A DNA stretch of 64,000 nt from Taenia hydatigena (lineage: Eukaryota > Platyhelminthes > Cestoda > Cyclophyllidea > Taeniidae). The stretch spans positions 12,932,524-12,996,523 of the forward strand of contig JADWOT020000003.1 of the NCBI GenBank assembly GCA_036345935.2, written 5' to 3'. Numbering within the stretch: the stretch's first letter is position 1; the number at the start of each line of letters is the position of its first letter. Positions 50,150 to 62,359 of the stretch are shown here, one piece after another. Below the pieces are notes generated by a model. The model searched no databases, had not been told where the DNA came from, and saw only the letters and a program-made list of their open reading frames with translations. Both the position numbers and the translations under genes were made by a program.

Positions 50150-50320
50150 AGAAGTCTTAGTTGCTTGGTCCATCATAGCATCGGCGTTCGAAAATCCTTT
50201 GCTTAATGTCCCAAAAGGGTGTGTTGCAATGAGTCACGAAATCCAAATATGCGCAGTAAGTTAACCAGTGGGCACCAGCCAGTACGCATCCTCATAAGGA
50301 CCCACAAAAGTTTAATTTGC
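50150..50320 (+). repeat. Repeat R3 in right arm
   Basis: Matches 58845-59010 in the same orientation: TTAGTTGCTTGGTCCATCAT against TTGGCTGCTTGGTCTATCGT, then AGCATCGGCGTTCGAAAATC against AGCATCGGTGTTGAAAATC. Weaker similarity continues to about 50320. A mobile-element origin is likely, but the family is unknown. Confidence 0.5.
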
Positions 50321-50742
50321 ATGGAAGGGTCAGCTGTAAGTGTTTAGTTGCCACCAAGAAGGCAGCTGTCTCTAGACTGTCGCACTACAGTAAGCAAGCA
50401 CTGCCTTCCCTAATGTAGAGTGGAGTGCTTCTATCGTTGGAGGATTGGAGCTAACATTTACCGCATCGAGCAGGTAGAGCGCAAACATACAGATTTTGCG
50501 CTGTGGATATTCATTAAATAAAGCTATGCAGTTTATTAAAAGAAAGTGGTCAGTGATGACTCAAAGAACAGTTTGAAGCCAATTTTATTATCTACGCTCA
50601 CCACTCGAGTGGTGCCTGGGAAGTGAAAGGCAGGATGCGCATCTATTTTCTAAGCTTTATTGACGCATCCTAGCTTCTGCATGCATCATGTCAAGCTGCA
50701 CGATATTCTTGCGGCAGCTGCCTTCAGACCAGCACATATAGC

Positions 50743-50916
50743 TTATTGAAGAGCGATTTCACTGAGCCCAGGTATACCCCACATCGAACTCATATCGGCT
50801 TTGAATGACGTTACATCAGTGAGACGAATTATTTCCTCTTCCCGTTGCTCCACCACGGTGCCCATGTCTAAATAGTTTACGTAGTGATCATTGACCAGCT
50901 TTGCTTCTGCTCTGTA
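50743..50916 (-). pseudogene. Tudor-domain-like coding remnant (right arm)
   Basis: Identical mirror of 36241-36414, with the same open run and altered Tudor core. Confidence 0.4.
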
Positions 50917-52135
50917 GTGGAAGATATGACAATAGGACTACACATCTTGAGTAATTGCTTTCCACTAATGCCAAATATGTCATAATTAAGGAAGAAGAAT
51001 GATTACAAAAAGGAAAATGTAAACCTTAGGTGGAAAGTGGACCTGTGTGATCCGCGCAGTCGGAGTTCAAATGACGCGCTATGACAGAGCAATTAGGTTA
51101 CTAAGTCCGTGCTAACTGCATGTGTACACATTTAAGGCTTAAGTCGACTCCAGCAACTAGGTAGCCATCTCATCCGTTGGGTGATTTATCGTACGGTGGT
51201 TCAGATCTCACCTCGACAAAGGCTAAGTTCTCTTCGGGACAATAATGATTCTATGGGTCAAGGTGCGTGAGAAGTGTAAGTATTGCAGGAGGGTGGCTCA
51301 AATTAGCCAGAGAGCTAGTTCACGATCCAAACGGGGTAGTGAACGGACTGCTGTACCTTAGATCAACTCGAAGATGTTGTTCATTATTGCGGTGAAATTC
51401 TGCAAATAGTGAGTGAGTGGAATTCACGACGTTTAATCTGCCACGTGTAGAAACCGGTGGGTATCTCGTGGCTACTTGACGGTGGTTGGGCTGCCCCTTC
51501 CTACCCACATTTCATCCCACGTATCCACCATCACGGTTAGCAGAACTAAGACAAAGTTTCAACTCAGAATATTGTGCTTGCAATAGTTGGATTAGATAGT
51601 TTCCTGCTTGGCAAATCACTGTGTGACTACATGACCTGAGTCGTGTAGGTGGGACCGGTGTAGAGGTCGGCAAGGCGAATTAGAGCTGACAAGCCACCGG
51701 ATTTTCAAAGGACACCATTGTGCGTTCCTAGCTGACAAAATGTCATGGGTTGAAAGAAAACATCCTCCACAACGTGAGACGTCTTGCGATCAGTGCCGAC
51801 GAGATATGGAATGATGCTCATATGTCAGCAAATGAGGGGAATGAGACACTGTTATATTGGACTTGAAACAAACATGGCATACACGCCAAAATGTTACGAT
51901 CCCAGCAAGCTATTTCGAATAGTTGAAGTTTTTCGTTGCCAAAATAAACACCGTTCTCGTGATTGCGAAGCTTATCACGGCATGCACTATCTTTGATAAT
52001 GGTAGAGTTCGAGACCATAGTAGTAGAAGCTTTCACAGGAGTCTAGTCCCACTCTATTAGCAGGCATGACATATTGACCTGAAATGCAGTCCCGAGCAAG
52101 TAGGCTAAACTAACCAAAACCCCAGTGGATGATCC

Positions 52136-53249
52136 TCTTCCCTCCTGCTTAGCCATCTCTTCTGAGCCGTACATTCTACTTTCTAGAACAGGATGAGACA
52201 AAGGTATCCAGTAGCGGACGTGTAAAACCGCCAATTAAAAATGTCGGATTGGGGGGACGGGATGGGCGCATATGTTTTTACAATCGGCACGAGTTCTTGT
52301 GCGCTGTCGTTGGATAGCAGAACGGGAATTGACAGCTGTGAGTAGGATCTTCTTGCTAGATTATCCTTCTCCAGTGACAAGTAGGCAGAGTGCACCTTAC
52401 TCGCGGCCGAATGAGCAAACATGCCCTTCATGGAGCAGACAAATGCTTCATCTCCACCATACCATCTTATTCTTTTATTTTCATGTCTACTTCTAAGTTG
52501 TCTCATAGATCTGAGGCTCTGCAACCAAAAGAGGGGAAAGAAACAATCCACGATTGGGAGGAACTTTTGCCTGAATTAATGGTTACATTTTAAAGTGAGA
52601 AGGTCACCGTCCATCGACGCGTTTAGCTTCCCAGTTGTTTGCATTTATCTCGTTGTTCAGCTAATACTCTCTTCAATCAACGCATTCTCATAGACGCCTC
52701 GTATTCTTACTTTGAATACACACACAAATGAGAGTACTAATGAATTACATCACATTCTATGGCCTTTGCCATTCTAGTTGCTTAACAAGTAAAAGCGCAT
52801 TAAAGCATTGGTAATTAATGTAGGTTCATGCTTAATGAATTGGGGAGGGTAAAAGGCAACTGGAATAATCAGCTGAACAAAAGAAAATCCTTTGACGAGC
52901 GCATTAACCAATCATAGCCCGAATAGATGCACTGCATTGGAAGGTGCACGTATGCAGGTGATGGTGGACTATGTGTGTAAGGTTGGGAATGGGTTAACAA
53001 TGAGAAGATGGCGAAGGCTAGTAGAAGTGATGACACAGATAGAAATATGGACGACGAAGAAAGAAAGGTGGGGAAGGAAAATGAGATTGAAAGGCAGGAT
53101 GAAGAGAAATTAGTGGAGATGGAGGTCAGGATGGTGACGGAGGTGGAGGTGGAGATGGAGGAAACAAAGATGGGCGCAGAGAGAAGAAGAGGGCTAAGGT
53201 AATTAAAGCACAATAAAGTGCGTGTAAATAGCCGCTTTTGGCATTTCAG
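52136..53249. other. No firm gene; minus ORF and GA-rich tract
   Basis: A 122-codon minus-strand frame at 52183-52551 begins just outside the palindrome and matches nothing I know. At about 52980-53200 the plus strand is strongly purine-rich (GGAGATGGAGG-type runs), giving a charged Glu/Lys/Met frame on one strand and a Ser/Phe-rich frame on the other. These are composition effects and not evidence for a gene. Confidence 0.4.
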
Positions 53250-54142
53250 ATGCCACATACGTGGATGGATGTAGGCGGAAAATTCGTGATTGTGACAAGT
53301 GCACACTATTCATGACATGGAGCATCCACCATCGATGGCATATGCTTAGAGTTGCTGAATGCTGCACAGAAGACAAATGGCTGTTTATGTGTCTAGTTGC
53401 TGCAGTAAGTGACAAATTTGCCTTAGTACCAACGCACACACAGTCAGTGCATACGTGGTTCGTGGACGATGCAGTAGTTCGGCCCGTTAGCACAACACTA
53501 TGAGAGGAGAGAGCACCGTAAATGCATGTGTCAGTAAGTGATTGTATCTGCAGTAGCACGTGCTGGCATGCAACAGCGCCTACCAACGAGGTGGTTGCTC
53601 TCGACTCGTGGAATCCTGTTTGTGCCTACTTGATCACCGGTTATGCAATATGCAGTGTCGATCGTATGCAATACGTACCTACTCTCAGAGCTGATCAGCA
53701 ATGCGTCTGATTGAGTAGTGTCAGTGCATTGAACACATCACTATCTCATCATGTTGTGGTTTCATGGGACAGAAGAGGTGAAGAATAGGTAGGCATTACA
53801 TAGATCGCACCACTACCAGATTTTGAGATGATTTTGAAACTCGTCTTATCATCTGCTCAGAAGTTCCTTTCCAGCCAATGCATGTGTCAACAACAACGCC
53901 GAATAGTGTTGGCATTAGGGAGAGAAGGGAGTGCCTTTGGAAGTATTGCACTTATTCTTTGGGATTTGATGGTGGATGCAAGTGTTTATGGTACCGTATC
54001 TTTGGTAAACAGTGTGCAGCAAATTATACGAGAACCTGCAGCAATATTTGGCGTCCACTGTCAAGTGGGTTTGCCTTCGGAATCATTTGCTCTGCAGAAG
54101 GCCCATCCACAGGCAAAGGAACCAAAACATTCACTGTATTGA
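53250..54142 (+). pseudogene. Protein-tyrosine-phosphatase-like segment, degenerate
   Basis: Two plus-strand pieces resemble parts of a PTP catalytic domain in the correct order. The first, 53250-53404, follows a TTTGGCATTTCAG acceptor and ends at a GTAAGT donor. It is open for 51 codons with ATYVDGCRRKI, recalling the NA.YIDGYR motif, and TWS...RWHML, recalling the DFWRM motif. The second runs from an acceptor-like TTACATAG at about 53803 to a stop at 54142. It contains LPDFEMILKLVL, then RRIVLALGREGSAFGSIALILWDLM and VYGTVSLV, recalling HCSAG.GR(T/S)G and the DVFGTV helix. The catalytic Cys of HCX5R is absent and the loop is two residues short, so it could not be an active phosphatase. A receptor-PTP second domain or a pseudogene are both possible. 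The middle of the domain (WPD loop) was not found. Inference from motif order, moderate to low confidence. Confidence 0.4.
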
Positions 54143-57100
54143 TGACAATTTAACTCACGACGGAGGTTTTCAAGATGTAGGACAGGAAGGTATTTTTGCA
54201 ACCGCTCACCGCCATTCAACCTGGACTTTGTGATAGACTCCAAAGTGCATTGGTTAGCAACGCCGTCGATTTCATGTGGATGCATGGAGGAGAATGAAGA
54301 GGCAGCAGGTCCAATTCATTTGTTTGTGCAGCGCCTCGGAATGTAACAAAAGAATCCTAGATACCTCTACTTAAATCATTGTTTGTTGTCGACTCTACTT
54401 ATTATGCACACTGCTGTATGATTAACGCTAGGAGCTGCACTTATTGCTATTGAGACAATGGCTGGGCGATGGCGGAGTCGAGGAGGAAGATGAAAGTGAA
54501 GTAGAGAGAAAGGAAAAACATGAGAACGAGGAAAAAATCGGATCAGGAGATGGCATTTCAAGAGGCGCAGTTATAAATGCGTATGTAAGAGGGCCTTCTC
54601 AAGCACAATGGCCACCCACAATCGCAAATGGACTCAAATGGGCGGATAACCAAGCACACACACATGAGAACTACAAATGGTCCAAGTGGGATAAGTAGCA
54701 AAAGCAATGATTGAATACCACAGCAATAATGAACGACTCGAAGAAGTTACTCAATCGAAAGGAAAGACAAGTGAATTTGGCGAAAATTAAACGGTAGTGA
54801 GAGCGAATTACCAAATGCGTTGCGCAGACTGGAGTGGAGGCAATCATTGCGCCTTGACAAAGCAAACATCCTCTCCTTTAGCTGTCATTGGTTCCATTTA
54901 CCATTTGCGGCTCTTGAACGTGAAAGGCCTAATACTGCACTCCAAGTCTTTTATAAATGCGTACAACAACTCCGTATGCTGTATCTATTTAATAAGAATA
55001 AGTACCACTACTGAGAAATTAAAAATGTATCCAACTATTCCCAGGTAAAGAACATTGTCTAGAGATTAATCATTCCTTCTGCAATCACAGATTTGGTTGT
55101 CACACAAGATCTGGTGCAATGGCCATTGCCATAAATTGCTAAATAACACGTGGCATATGTACGGCCTTCAAATTTGATAGAAATGCCGGAAATATATATT
55201 ATGCGGCTGGAAAATCTCATGTGTTTGGGATAATTGGAGTTAAGAAAATGAATACAACCAGGTCTCAGTTTAAACCCATGTCCTAGGACAGTACTAGTAC
55301 GTGGAGCGCATGACGGTATAGTCTAGTCTCTACCTTCTTTTCAACTGCTTTAAATCTCCGATGCCAAGAAGGCTATGCGCAAATAAAACTCGAAACTGGT
55401 ATTAGTGTTGGCCTTGGGAACGCAGCGAAACCAACGAACCAACTGAGACCTTAGAAACATTAAGCGATCTAAGAAGATGAATGATTACTTTACATAAATA
55501 TGGAATTTGGACTGAAACTAACACATATTCATTTTAATTTACTTTGCGAAGACGAGCTACTGGATTCGCAAATGAGCAAATGATTTTTCCAAATGGACAA
55601 GTAAAGACGTTTACTGGACTAGCGAGTTGTGGCAGAAGCTAATGAATCAAGGCACGAAAATGTAAGGGTTGATTTGGTCGAATATCCATACTTAACATAA
55701 CTAAAGGCCTCAATCTCGAACACCTGCTTAACTCTACTCTGGAAGAAATCTCCGGATGCTCCAGTGATGGAGATGAATACGCCGATGAGGATTGAATGGA
55801 AGAATCAGAGGCAACAGGAAGGTGATGCAGAGCAGAAATGATGATGCCGTATCGATCGAGAGACTTTAACATCCAGACTTGGCAACACTGGCCTTTACGC
55901 ATTTACGTGAAATTTGTCTGCCCATGCACTTCTACTCACCCACCATCCTTCCAATTCCTCTTTCTTCCGCCATTTTTATACCTTCACCTTGTGAGTCACA
56001 AATAAACCTATTTTCTTTTAAGGATAGCTTAAACATCTTCACTCTTGTCAAGAGGCTACAACTTTTGAGAATTCGAGCCGATGACAGCTCACGACCGAAC
56101 CACTGAATGCCCACCAAATTGGAATTTTGCTTTGAGAGTAAAGCCATGGAAGAATGTAAGCTGAGTATAATGCAGGGGGACAGAATCCATCAAACCCATG
56201 TGTGCACATTCATCTGGCTCAAGATTCCTACAATTAGATCCATTCCCTCTGTTTTACTTGCTAAGTTTAGGCCTACGTGTGTCAGCCCACCTTCTTGTGC
56301 TGCTCTGTTAGCGCAAGCTCACTAACCGTCCTCCATACGACGCCAATGCGAAAGTCGCCCTCCAAATTGATGTGCGAATCATTGTTCCCCGTCACGTATA
56401 GTCGGTTAACCAATACAGCACTGAAGTCCGCGACATTGTGCTCACTGACCCCTGTTTCACTTCCAATGATGCCTTCCCGGTAACGTCTTACAACTCCCTG
56501 ATTCTTTGGAGGTTTTAACTGCATTAGTGGTGAGCGCTCAGACCTAGGATATTTATCCCTTCCAGCCTCGAAATCACCAATAGCTGCAATCTTCAAACAT
56601 GTGCTTTACCAACGAAGGCTCCACGTCTGTGGACATTTAGAACTTTAATGGCAAATGAGTTAACCACATGAGTAACCTCAACCGAAGCAACCTCAAAATG
56701 TGCAACTGATCCAAGAGTATTGTTTGCAAAATTGAAATAAACTCCACCAACCCGATGCGTCAGGTTGGAATTTTTGTCAAGTGAAAAAGGAACCCTAAAA
56801 TTGAAGCTTTATTTCGTGGTCAATGCATAGATAAGTCGAGACACAGGAGTGTGAATGACTGTATGAACGGAGAATGGATGGATACAGAACAGGCAAATCT
56901 TTCCACCATCCTGAGCTCCAAGCATCTCTGAAGTGAGTGCATTGAAAATGCCATTAAGTTTTACCTGCTGACCCAAAAGTTAAGGATGGCTTAGCTAACA
57001 GGAGAGCGTTCAGTAAGCACTGCTCCGCGAATATTTATTGGAGAATGTATAAAACCGAATGCCTTTTCTGTCTAAAATTGACTGGCTGATTGGATTCGCA

Positions 57101-58844
57101 ATCGGCAGGCTGTCAGATGTGCTGAAGACTCCACCGCTAATCATTCGCAAACTGATTGCCAGGATAGCAGCCTCGCATTTGGGGTAGCCCTAATGTTAGT
57201 GCCGCTTTACCGGTGCGTGCATCGAAGTGTTAGGGTAAGAGAGGAAGAGGAGGCAGAAGAGATTTGCTTCGAGGTAAATGAAATTGAAGATTCAATTACG
57301 GGAGGAGCGCATATCAATCCTTTCTGTTGGAGGTTTCATCTGAAGGATATTTCATGCTGAAAATTACTGAGCAATGGTGAAAAGGCGATTCGCGACCGCT
57401 TTCACCTCAGTTGTGTAATGGCCCCCGTTGCTAACCCACTGATTCGTGCAACCGTGTGATGCTATGTAAAAGTAAGTATTCGTGAAGGTGCGACCACAGT
57501 GATAGCATACACTAGTTGAATAAGACACCACCGTTCTCATTGACGACTACACAGTAACAATTGCGGAGAGTTGTTAAACGAAGTGCTGCTGCGAAGTAGA
57601 TGGTGGATCACACGGAAAGACAATGAACTATTCTTTGTTTGCATTAAAGAAGCAGCACAGCGGTTCAAGCAGCGGATGTTTGAGTTGGAGCTGTTCCATT
57701 CGCTATCCGCCGGTGACGCGGAACTCCTCCATCTGCTCCCTCACCGGGAAGGTATACGGTCGACGTGGCTTAAAATTGCAGTAGCCACACATCAAGTTAT
57801 CGATGAACTGCTGTTAACGGAAACACACAACTAGCCAGGTCTTGCTCTTTGTCCATTTAGTAGTGTTCTGTGTGTGGTGATGGCCTTTTTCATTCGTTGG
57901 ACACGGGAACAGGTAAGAGACAATGGATGCCTCATGTTGCAGCCTGGTCACATACAGATGATATGTAATCGTCGTGTGGAGTATAGTAGAGAATCCTCCA
58001 CTTCAACCCTCTTAATGTGTTTTTCTATGCTTTCCATTTTTAGAACTGCATTTGGAAACTGCAGGACCTGCCAGTAATTGGCAACCCGCAGGATTGCTGA
58101 GCAGTTCGATCAATTTCGCATGCTGATGCCATCGGTAAGGTACCCTAGATCTGGCTTTGCGTTGCTATACAATGTATCACTGAAAAAGTGTCTTGATTAT
58201 CGACAACCAACAATGATTAGTGGACACATTTCTGAACTAAACAAAACAGTCTCTAAAAATGACCACATCTGAATTTTCAATTCCCCTGTAATAAACAAAC
58301 TGATATCCAAAGCTCATTTACCAGCATAAAAAGCTACTTTACTACTAAGTTCACCCAGTGTCTGCATGGTTGTGTAAAGCTCTGCAAAATTTTAGACGGC
58401 TGAAATCAATGTAAAGGATCAGGTTGATCCGAAAGCGCCGCATTATGCATGGAAGCACGTTGCTTTCAGATTGGTGAATAACACCGCTGATGCGTGGGAT
58501 TTGAGGACCATAATGCTGGAAAACTTGAATGCGGTAAATCCGTAGGGCCTTTTTCGATACATATGATAAGTCAGTTACGTAAAATGACAAATCGAGTATA
58601 GCACGTACAGGTTGATGTATTAGTTACGAAATATTAGTGAGGTGTAGGGGAAGACCTTAAATTATATCATAACTTCTTCCACAATACGAAATACTCCGAG
58701 ATCACACCTGGACGGTCTGCTAATTCAGAGAAAAGCACTTTTAAACTTAAGTGTGTGGGACCACTTCCTCACACTAGTAAATATTAGAGGTTTGTTTACC
58801 TACAGCTTGTATATTCGAAATAAAGCAGCATTATAGAATGTGCA
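54143..58844. other. Unassigned stretch with exon-like ORFs
   Basis: No domain identified. Candidate exons: a 104-codon minus-strand frame at 56282-56596, possibly ending at a GTTAGT donor near 56332; and an 87-codon plus frame at 57571-57834, whose later part after a TTTGCATTAAAG site (about 57650) has even, coding-like composition. Next comes a short segment ending at a GTAAGA donor (about 57916). Another segment has a strong CTTTCCATTTTTAG acceptor (about 58042) and a GTAAGG donor (about 58135), although no single frame is open across all of it. These may be pieces of one or more live genes with distant exons. Confidence 0.35.
57650..57834 (+). CDS. Candidate exon or ORF of unknown function
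   Basis: Open, even-composition reading KEAAQRFKQRMFELELFHSL and onward to IDELLLTETHN, ending at a TAG. Preceded by an acceptor-like TTTGCATTAAAG. Predicted helical and leucine-rich. I do not recognise the family, and no neighbouring exon could be joined with confidence. Confidence 0.3.
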
Positions 58845-59010
58845 GGCAGCAAAGTTTTGGCTGCTTGGTCTATCGTAGCATCGGTGTTGAAAATCTCTTT
58901 ACGTAATATTCTACAAAGAGCCTATTGTAGTGATTTGCTTATCCCTACTGTAAAGGGTAACCCAATTAGTAGGAAGTGCAAGTGCACTTTTGTCTTTCAT
59001 TTCGAATCGG
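58845..59010 (+). repeat. Repeat R3, outside copy
   Basis: Diverged copy of the R3 segment found in both palindrome arms (50150-50320 and its mirror). It shows that part of the palindrome consists of dispersed repeat sequence. Confidence 0.5.
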
Positions 59011-62000
59011 AGTAGCGTGGTATCAAAGCAGGATCCTTCGTGGCTTCTTTGTTATTACCCAACTGCAGTTCGCGAATTTTATTTTAAATTCTTAAGTCAC
59101 TACTGATGGTGCGCAATTTGCTCCATTGCAGCTTGTCACGCACCCCGATTTAATTGTCATTGTGGTTATTTGCCATTGATATTATTGGATTGGTGACATA
59201 CCATAATGAATGACAACGGTCGAGTCTTATTCTCGTCAAACTTCACTCGCAATGCATCAGGATTTTTAGAATCAATCCGGTCAAAGCTCATTAGAGCAAA
59301 TCGCTTGTGTACTTTGCTGTTTGGAGTGTCAAAATTAGCAAAATTATTTATGCACTTATTTGAATGAAACCTTCCGATTTGCCCTCGCCTGTCATTATTA
59401 TAAGCCGTTGGGTCAGAATTAAATTTAGTCTGGGCCTACTGGTGCTGCAATTTCATCGTAACGATAAGCTTACCGTTCCAAAATCTCCACGAATGGTCCC
59501 CACGTTTCCTGTCAATTTTTTCTGGTTTGCCAACCTTCCTGTACAATGTCCTTTAACATGGTATGGCATAGCATAACTCCGAAAGTCATTTCAGGTTAAG
59601 TTAAATGATGCGTGTCCAGTCCATACTTTGAAACTTTAAAACTGTTGTTTGTCGATTTACAGACCCAATCGCAAAAGCCTATCTAGGACATGAACTTAGG
59701 ATAACGCTTTTGAGGAAGTAAGCTCAGAAGCTTGCCAGAGAGATGCACAGATAAAGATTGCATAAAATGGAACGAAGTGTGCATTCTGGATCAAATACGC
59801 GGTCGACAATTCATAGATATTTGATCATATTTAGATAAGAACTCAAAGCTACATGCGACACAAGCACTATCCCAGAATTTGCCATTCGCCAACTAGCTCC
59901 TCAAATGATTGAACTTTCGCATCTGCTCCGTTTGCTCAATAACGAACACGCACGAGTGAAGATGGGCAACGATTTTCTTTCTTTACATCTCGCCTAAATA
60001 TCAAGAAGACAAACACTTGTTTGTGTTGCAAAGGAAAAGAAATATCCTTCCCTCTCACACTTCTGGGTTGGGTATACCTTATCGAACTCTCATTAAATAA
60101 ACAAAGACGATTTTGCGTCTATAATATTGTGATATGCTACTCCAACTTGTATTTATCCTTGCGATCTCACCAAAAATTATGCGGATGAGGTCGCATTACA
60201 GCGAATCCATAGGTTTTAAATGACTTTGGCTTGCAGAATTTGATTGGTTTTATTCCACATTCCTAGCAGTCTAATGAGTCAGAACTCCATCCAACATATC
60301 CATCACGGACATTCTGAACCCCTTATACCTAAGTAATTAGCGTCAAAGTACTTTAATTTCTATTTTCACAGTCTCTGTTGAATTATTCTACTTTGGAGCT
60401 CAAAAGTACTCAAGCCTTATGTCAACTTACTAGCAGCTTGTGACAGCAATGAAATCTTACAATTAAAAGGATATCCCTTTTTCAAAGAGACTACATTTCT
60501 AAAGCCTGCACTGCCATAATCGAGATGCTATTGCTCTATTTTGGAATGTAACGCCGAGTAAATTTTCTTCTTATCCGTGCAACTCGCATTCAATTCATGT
60601 TCGTCATGATGGCTTGCAATCATTTTACCACATGGAGCCCTTTGAAGGTACAATTTGGTGCTATTTAATTAATTAAGTGTTTACCTTCAGCGCCTAAGAG
60701 GTTTAGCACAGGACGGCTGATTTCTCATTTATTGAAAATGGACTCAAAATGACGTTAGCTTGATTAAGCTTCGCAGTGTTTACCATCCTAACTCTGCGAT
60801 GCTCTCCTAACACTATGCCTTGTCACGGTGATTCTGCCTTTCCGTATTTCCACACATCAGATACACATAACAAAGAAATTGACGTTAAGTGCCAAATGAT
60901 CTCCGTTCTTGTCATAAGGAGCACTTCATCTGCTTGCATGCTCTTCTAGCCGTCAAACCAGTGTTATCTATAGAGTCGTGTGGAACAGTTTGGCTATGTG
61001 ATGGGACACATTTAACGCACACGCGTACCTATTTCGATTATCAAATTGTAGGGTAAATGTATCATTATTTATGCCAACCGCAACCAAGATAATAGCAAAG
61101 CATGACTCCAGAACTTACTTAACACTGTCATAGCTTTAGTAAGAGAGGAGACGATATTTTAGTCTTCGTTGTAATGAGCTCACACTCGTGATAACATCGT
61201 TGTCGCACACTGCGAAGCAGTCTTGATCCATCTTGCACTCGCGGTGGGTCATTTTGTATGACTGAGTATAAATACCGTGACGTAAGGTGATTTATTCGTC
61301 ACCTGCTCTTATCGAGCTTCATTTCTTGCACACCAATTATACATTTCTTGAACAAGTACTCATTAATAGTCATAACAAGAAATAGTGCAGCACATGGAGG
61401 CACCAAAAATGTATTAATAAACGATGCGCTGCTTATTAAGTTATGTTTAGTGGATTGCCAGAAATTCGCGATCGAGTCGTATACGATGCATGGGATGTTT
61501 TGCACTACCTTTCGTTCTATTTTCACAGTGATATGAATGGGAGCAGAGTGCGTAAGACCTAGGCAAGTGTAAAGCGTTAAACAAATTGACACGGATATAT
61601 AGTCTTCTGTGCAAAAATTGGGGTAACATGTAATGCAGGAAGCAGAACGCAAAACATGGGACTGGGTGAGTAGAAAGTCCGTGCATATCGCTTGTAGGAT
61701 TTCTTCTTGTGCAGAAATTGTGAGGAAAATTAAGAAGTACAGCCATATGGTTAGTCAGACTTACAGAGAAGCAATGTAACTAAAGCTGTTTCAGAGCATG
61801 TACGAGAGCGGAACTGCTCTGCATACTTTGCAATTGAAATATCAGACAAGTGTGCACCTCAAAATTTATCGAGGTGGAAATATGCACGCAAATTGCCAGT
61901 GCAGAGTTCAGCGTCAATTTCACGATGCAGTCTCTGTGAGCGTAGAGAGAACGACCTTTCGATCAAAGCATTGTATGAGTTGTCTTCTTGATCCAATTAC

Positions 62001-62227
62001 AAATCTAGTTACATTTCTTCGATAAATCCTGAATTTGATCTCCTGTGGACGTAGGCACTAAAGCAGAATAAGTCCGCTGACCCCTCTTTGTGGCGCAAGT
62101 ATTAAACTGCTGCAACTGATGCAATGCATTAATAAGGCTGTGAAATGGCTTATAAGCAAGCGCATTAATCCTAAGTAGAGTAACGTGTCTAATTTGTGAG
62201 AATCTAGACGTTCTTGCTCATTTTTAG
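59011..62227. other. No recognised gene
   Basis: AT-rich, ORF-poor. A 117-codon minus-strand frame (61299-61652) with overlapping frames, and a 75-codon plus frame at 61798-62025 preceded by a CTGTTTCAG site, show no known domain. Confidence 0.4.
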
Positions 62228-62359
62228 CACATTAAAGTGGCTCAAATCAAGTGGTTTTTGGATAAGAGAGAGCACTTTGATCCTCGCTTCGTGAGCGCAA
62301 CAACAGAATTCGCTGCAGACTTCAAAATTAGCATAAACTATGCAGAATCCCTACTTCAA
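62228..62359 (+). CDS. Candidate internal exon, unknown protein
   Basis: Exactly 132 bases (44 codons) between a CTCATTTTTAG acceptor and a perfect GTAAGT donor, open throughout in phase 0: HIKVAQIKWFLDKREHFDPR, then FVSATTEFAADF and INYAESLLQ. Length, phase and composition are those of a real internal exon. I do not recognise the family. A possible next exon starts after ATGTATCAG near 62460 but is not convincing. Confidence 0.45.

Larger units (their letters stand above)
45468..52135 (-). repeat. Giant palindrome, right arm (6668 bp)
   Basis: Reverse complement of 35022-41689 with no difference seen at any point checked. Inner junction: at 41690/45467 the first mismatch appears (T against C after complementing). 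Thirteen further bases match before similarity collapses. Beyond 52135 the sequence is unique here, but its partner would fall in the N gap, so the palindrome may extend further. Mirror copies inside: R2 copy a at 47307-47732, R2 fragment at 45537-45667, Tudor-like remnant at 50743-50916, R3 at 50150-50320. Confidence 0.95.

Noticed and set aside
35022..52135. Maverick/Polinton or other DNA transposon with giant terminal inverted repeats
   Set aside because: No integrase, DNA polymerase B, ATPase or transposase reading is present in arms or spacer, and there is no target-site duplication. The spacer encodes a VAL gene.
53878..54153. Kinesin-like P-loop (GPSTGKGTKTFT) in one of three overlapping open frames
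   Set aside because: The frame lacks the other kinesin switch motifs and the resemblance is to a short generic GKT-type string. The neighbouring frame gives a longer, better ordered match to a PTP domain.
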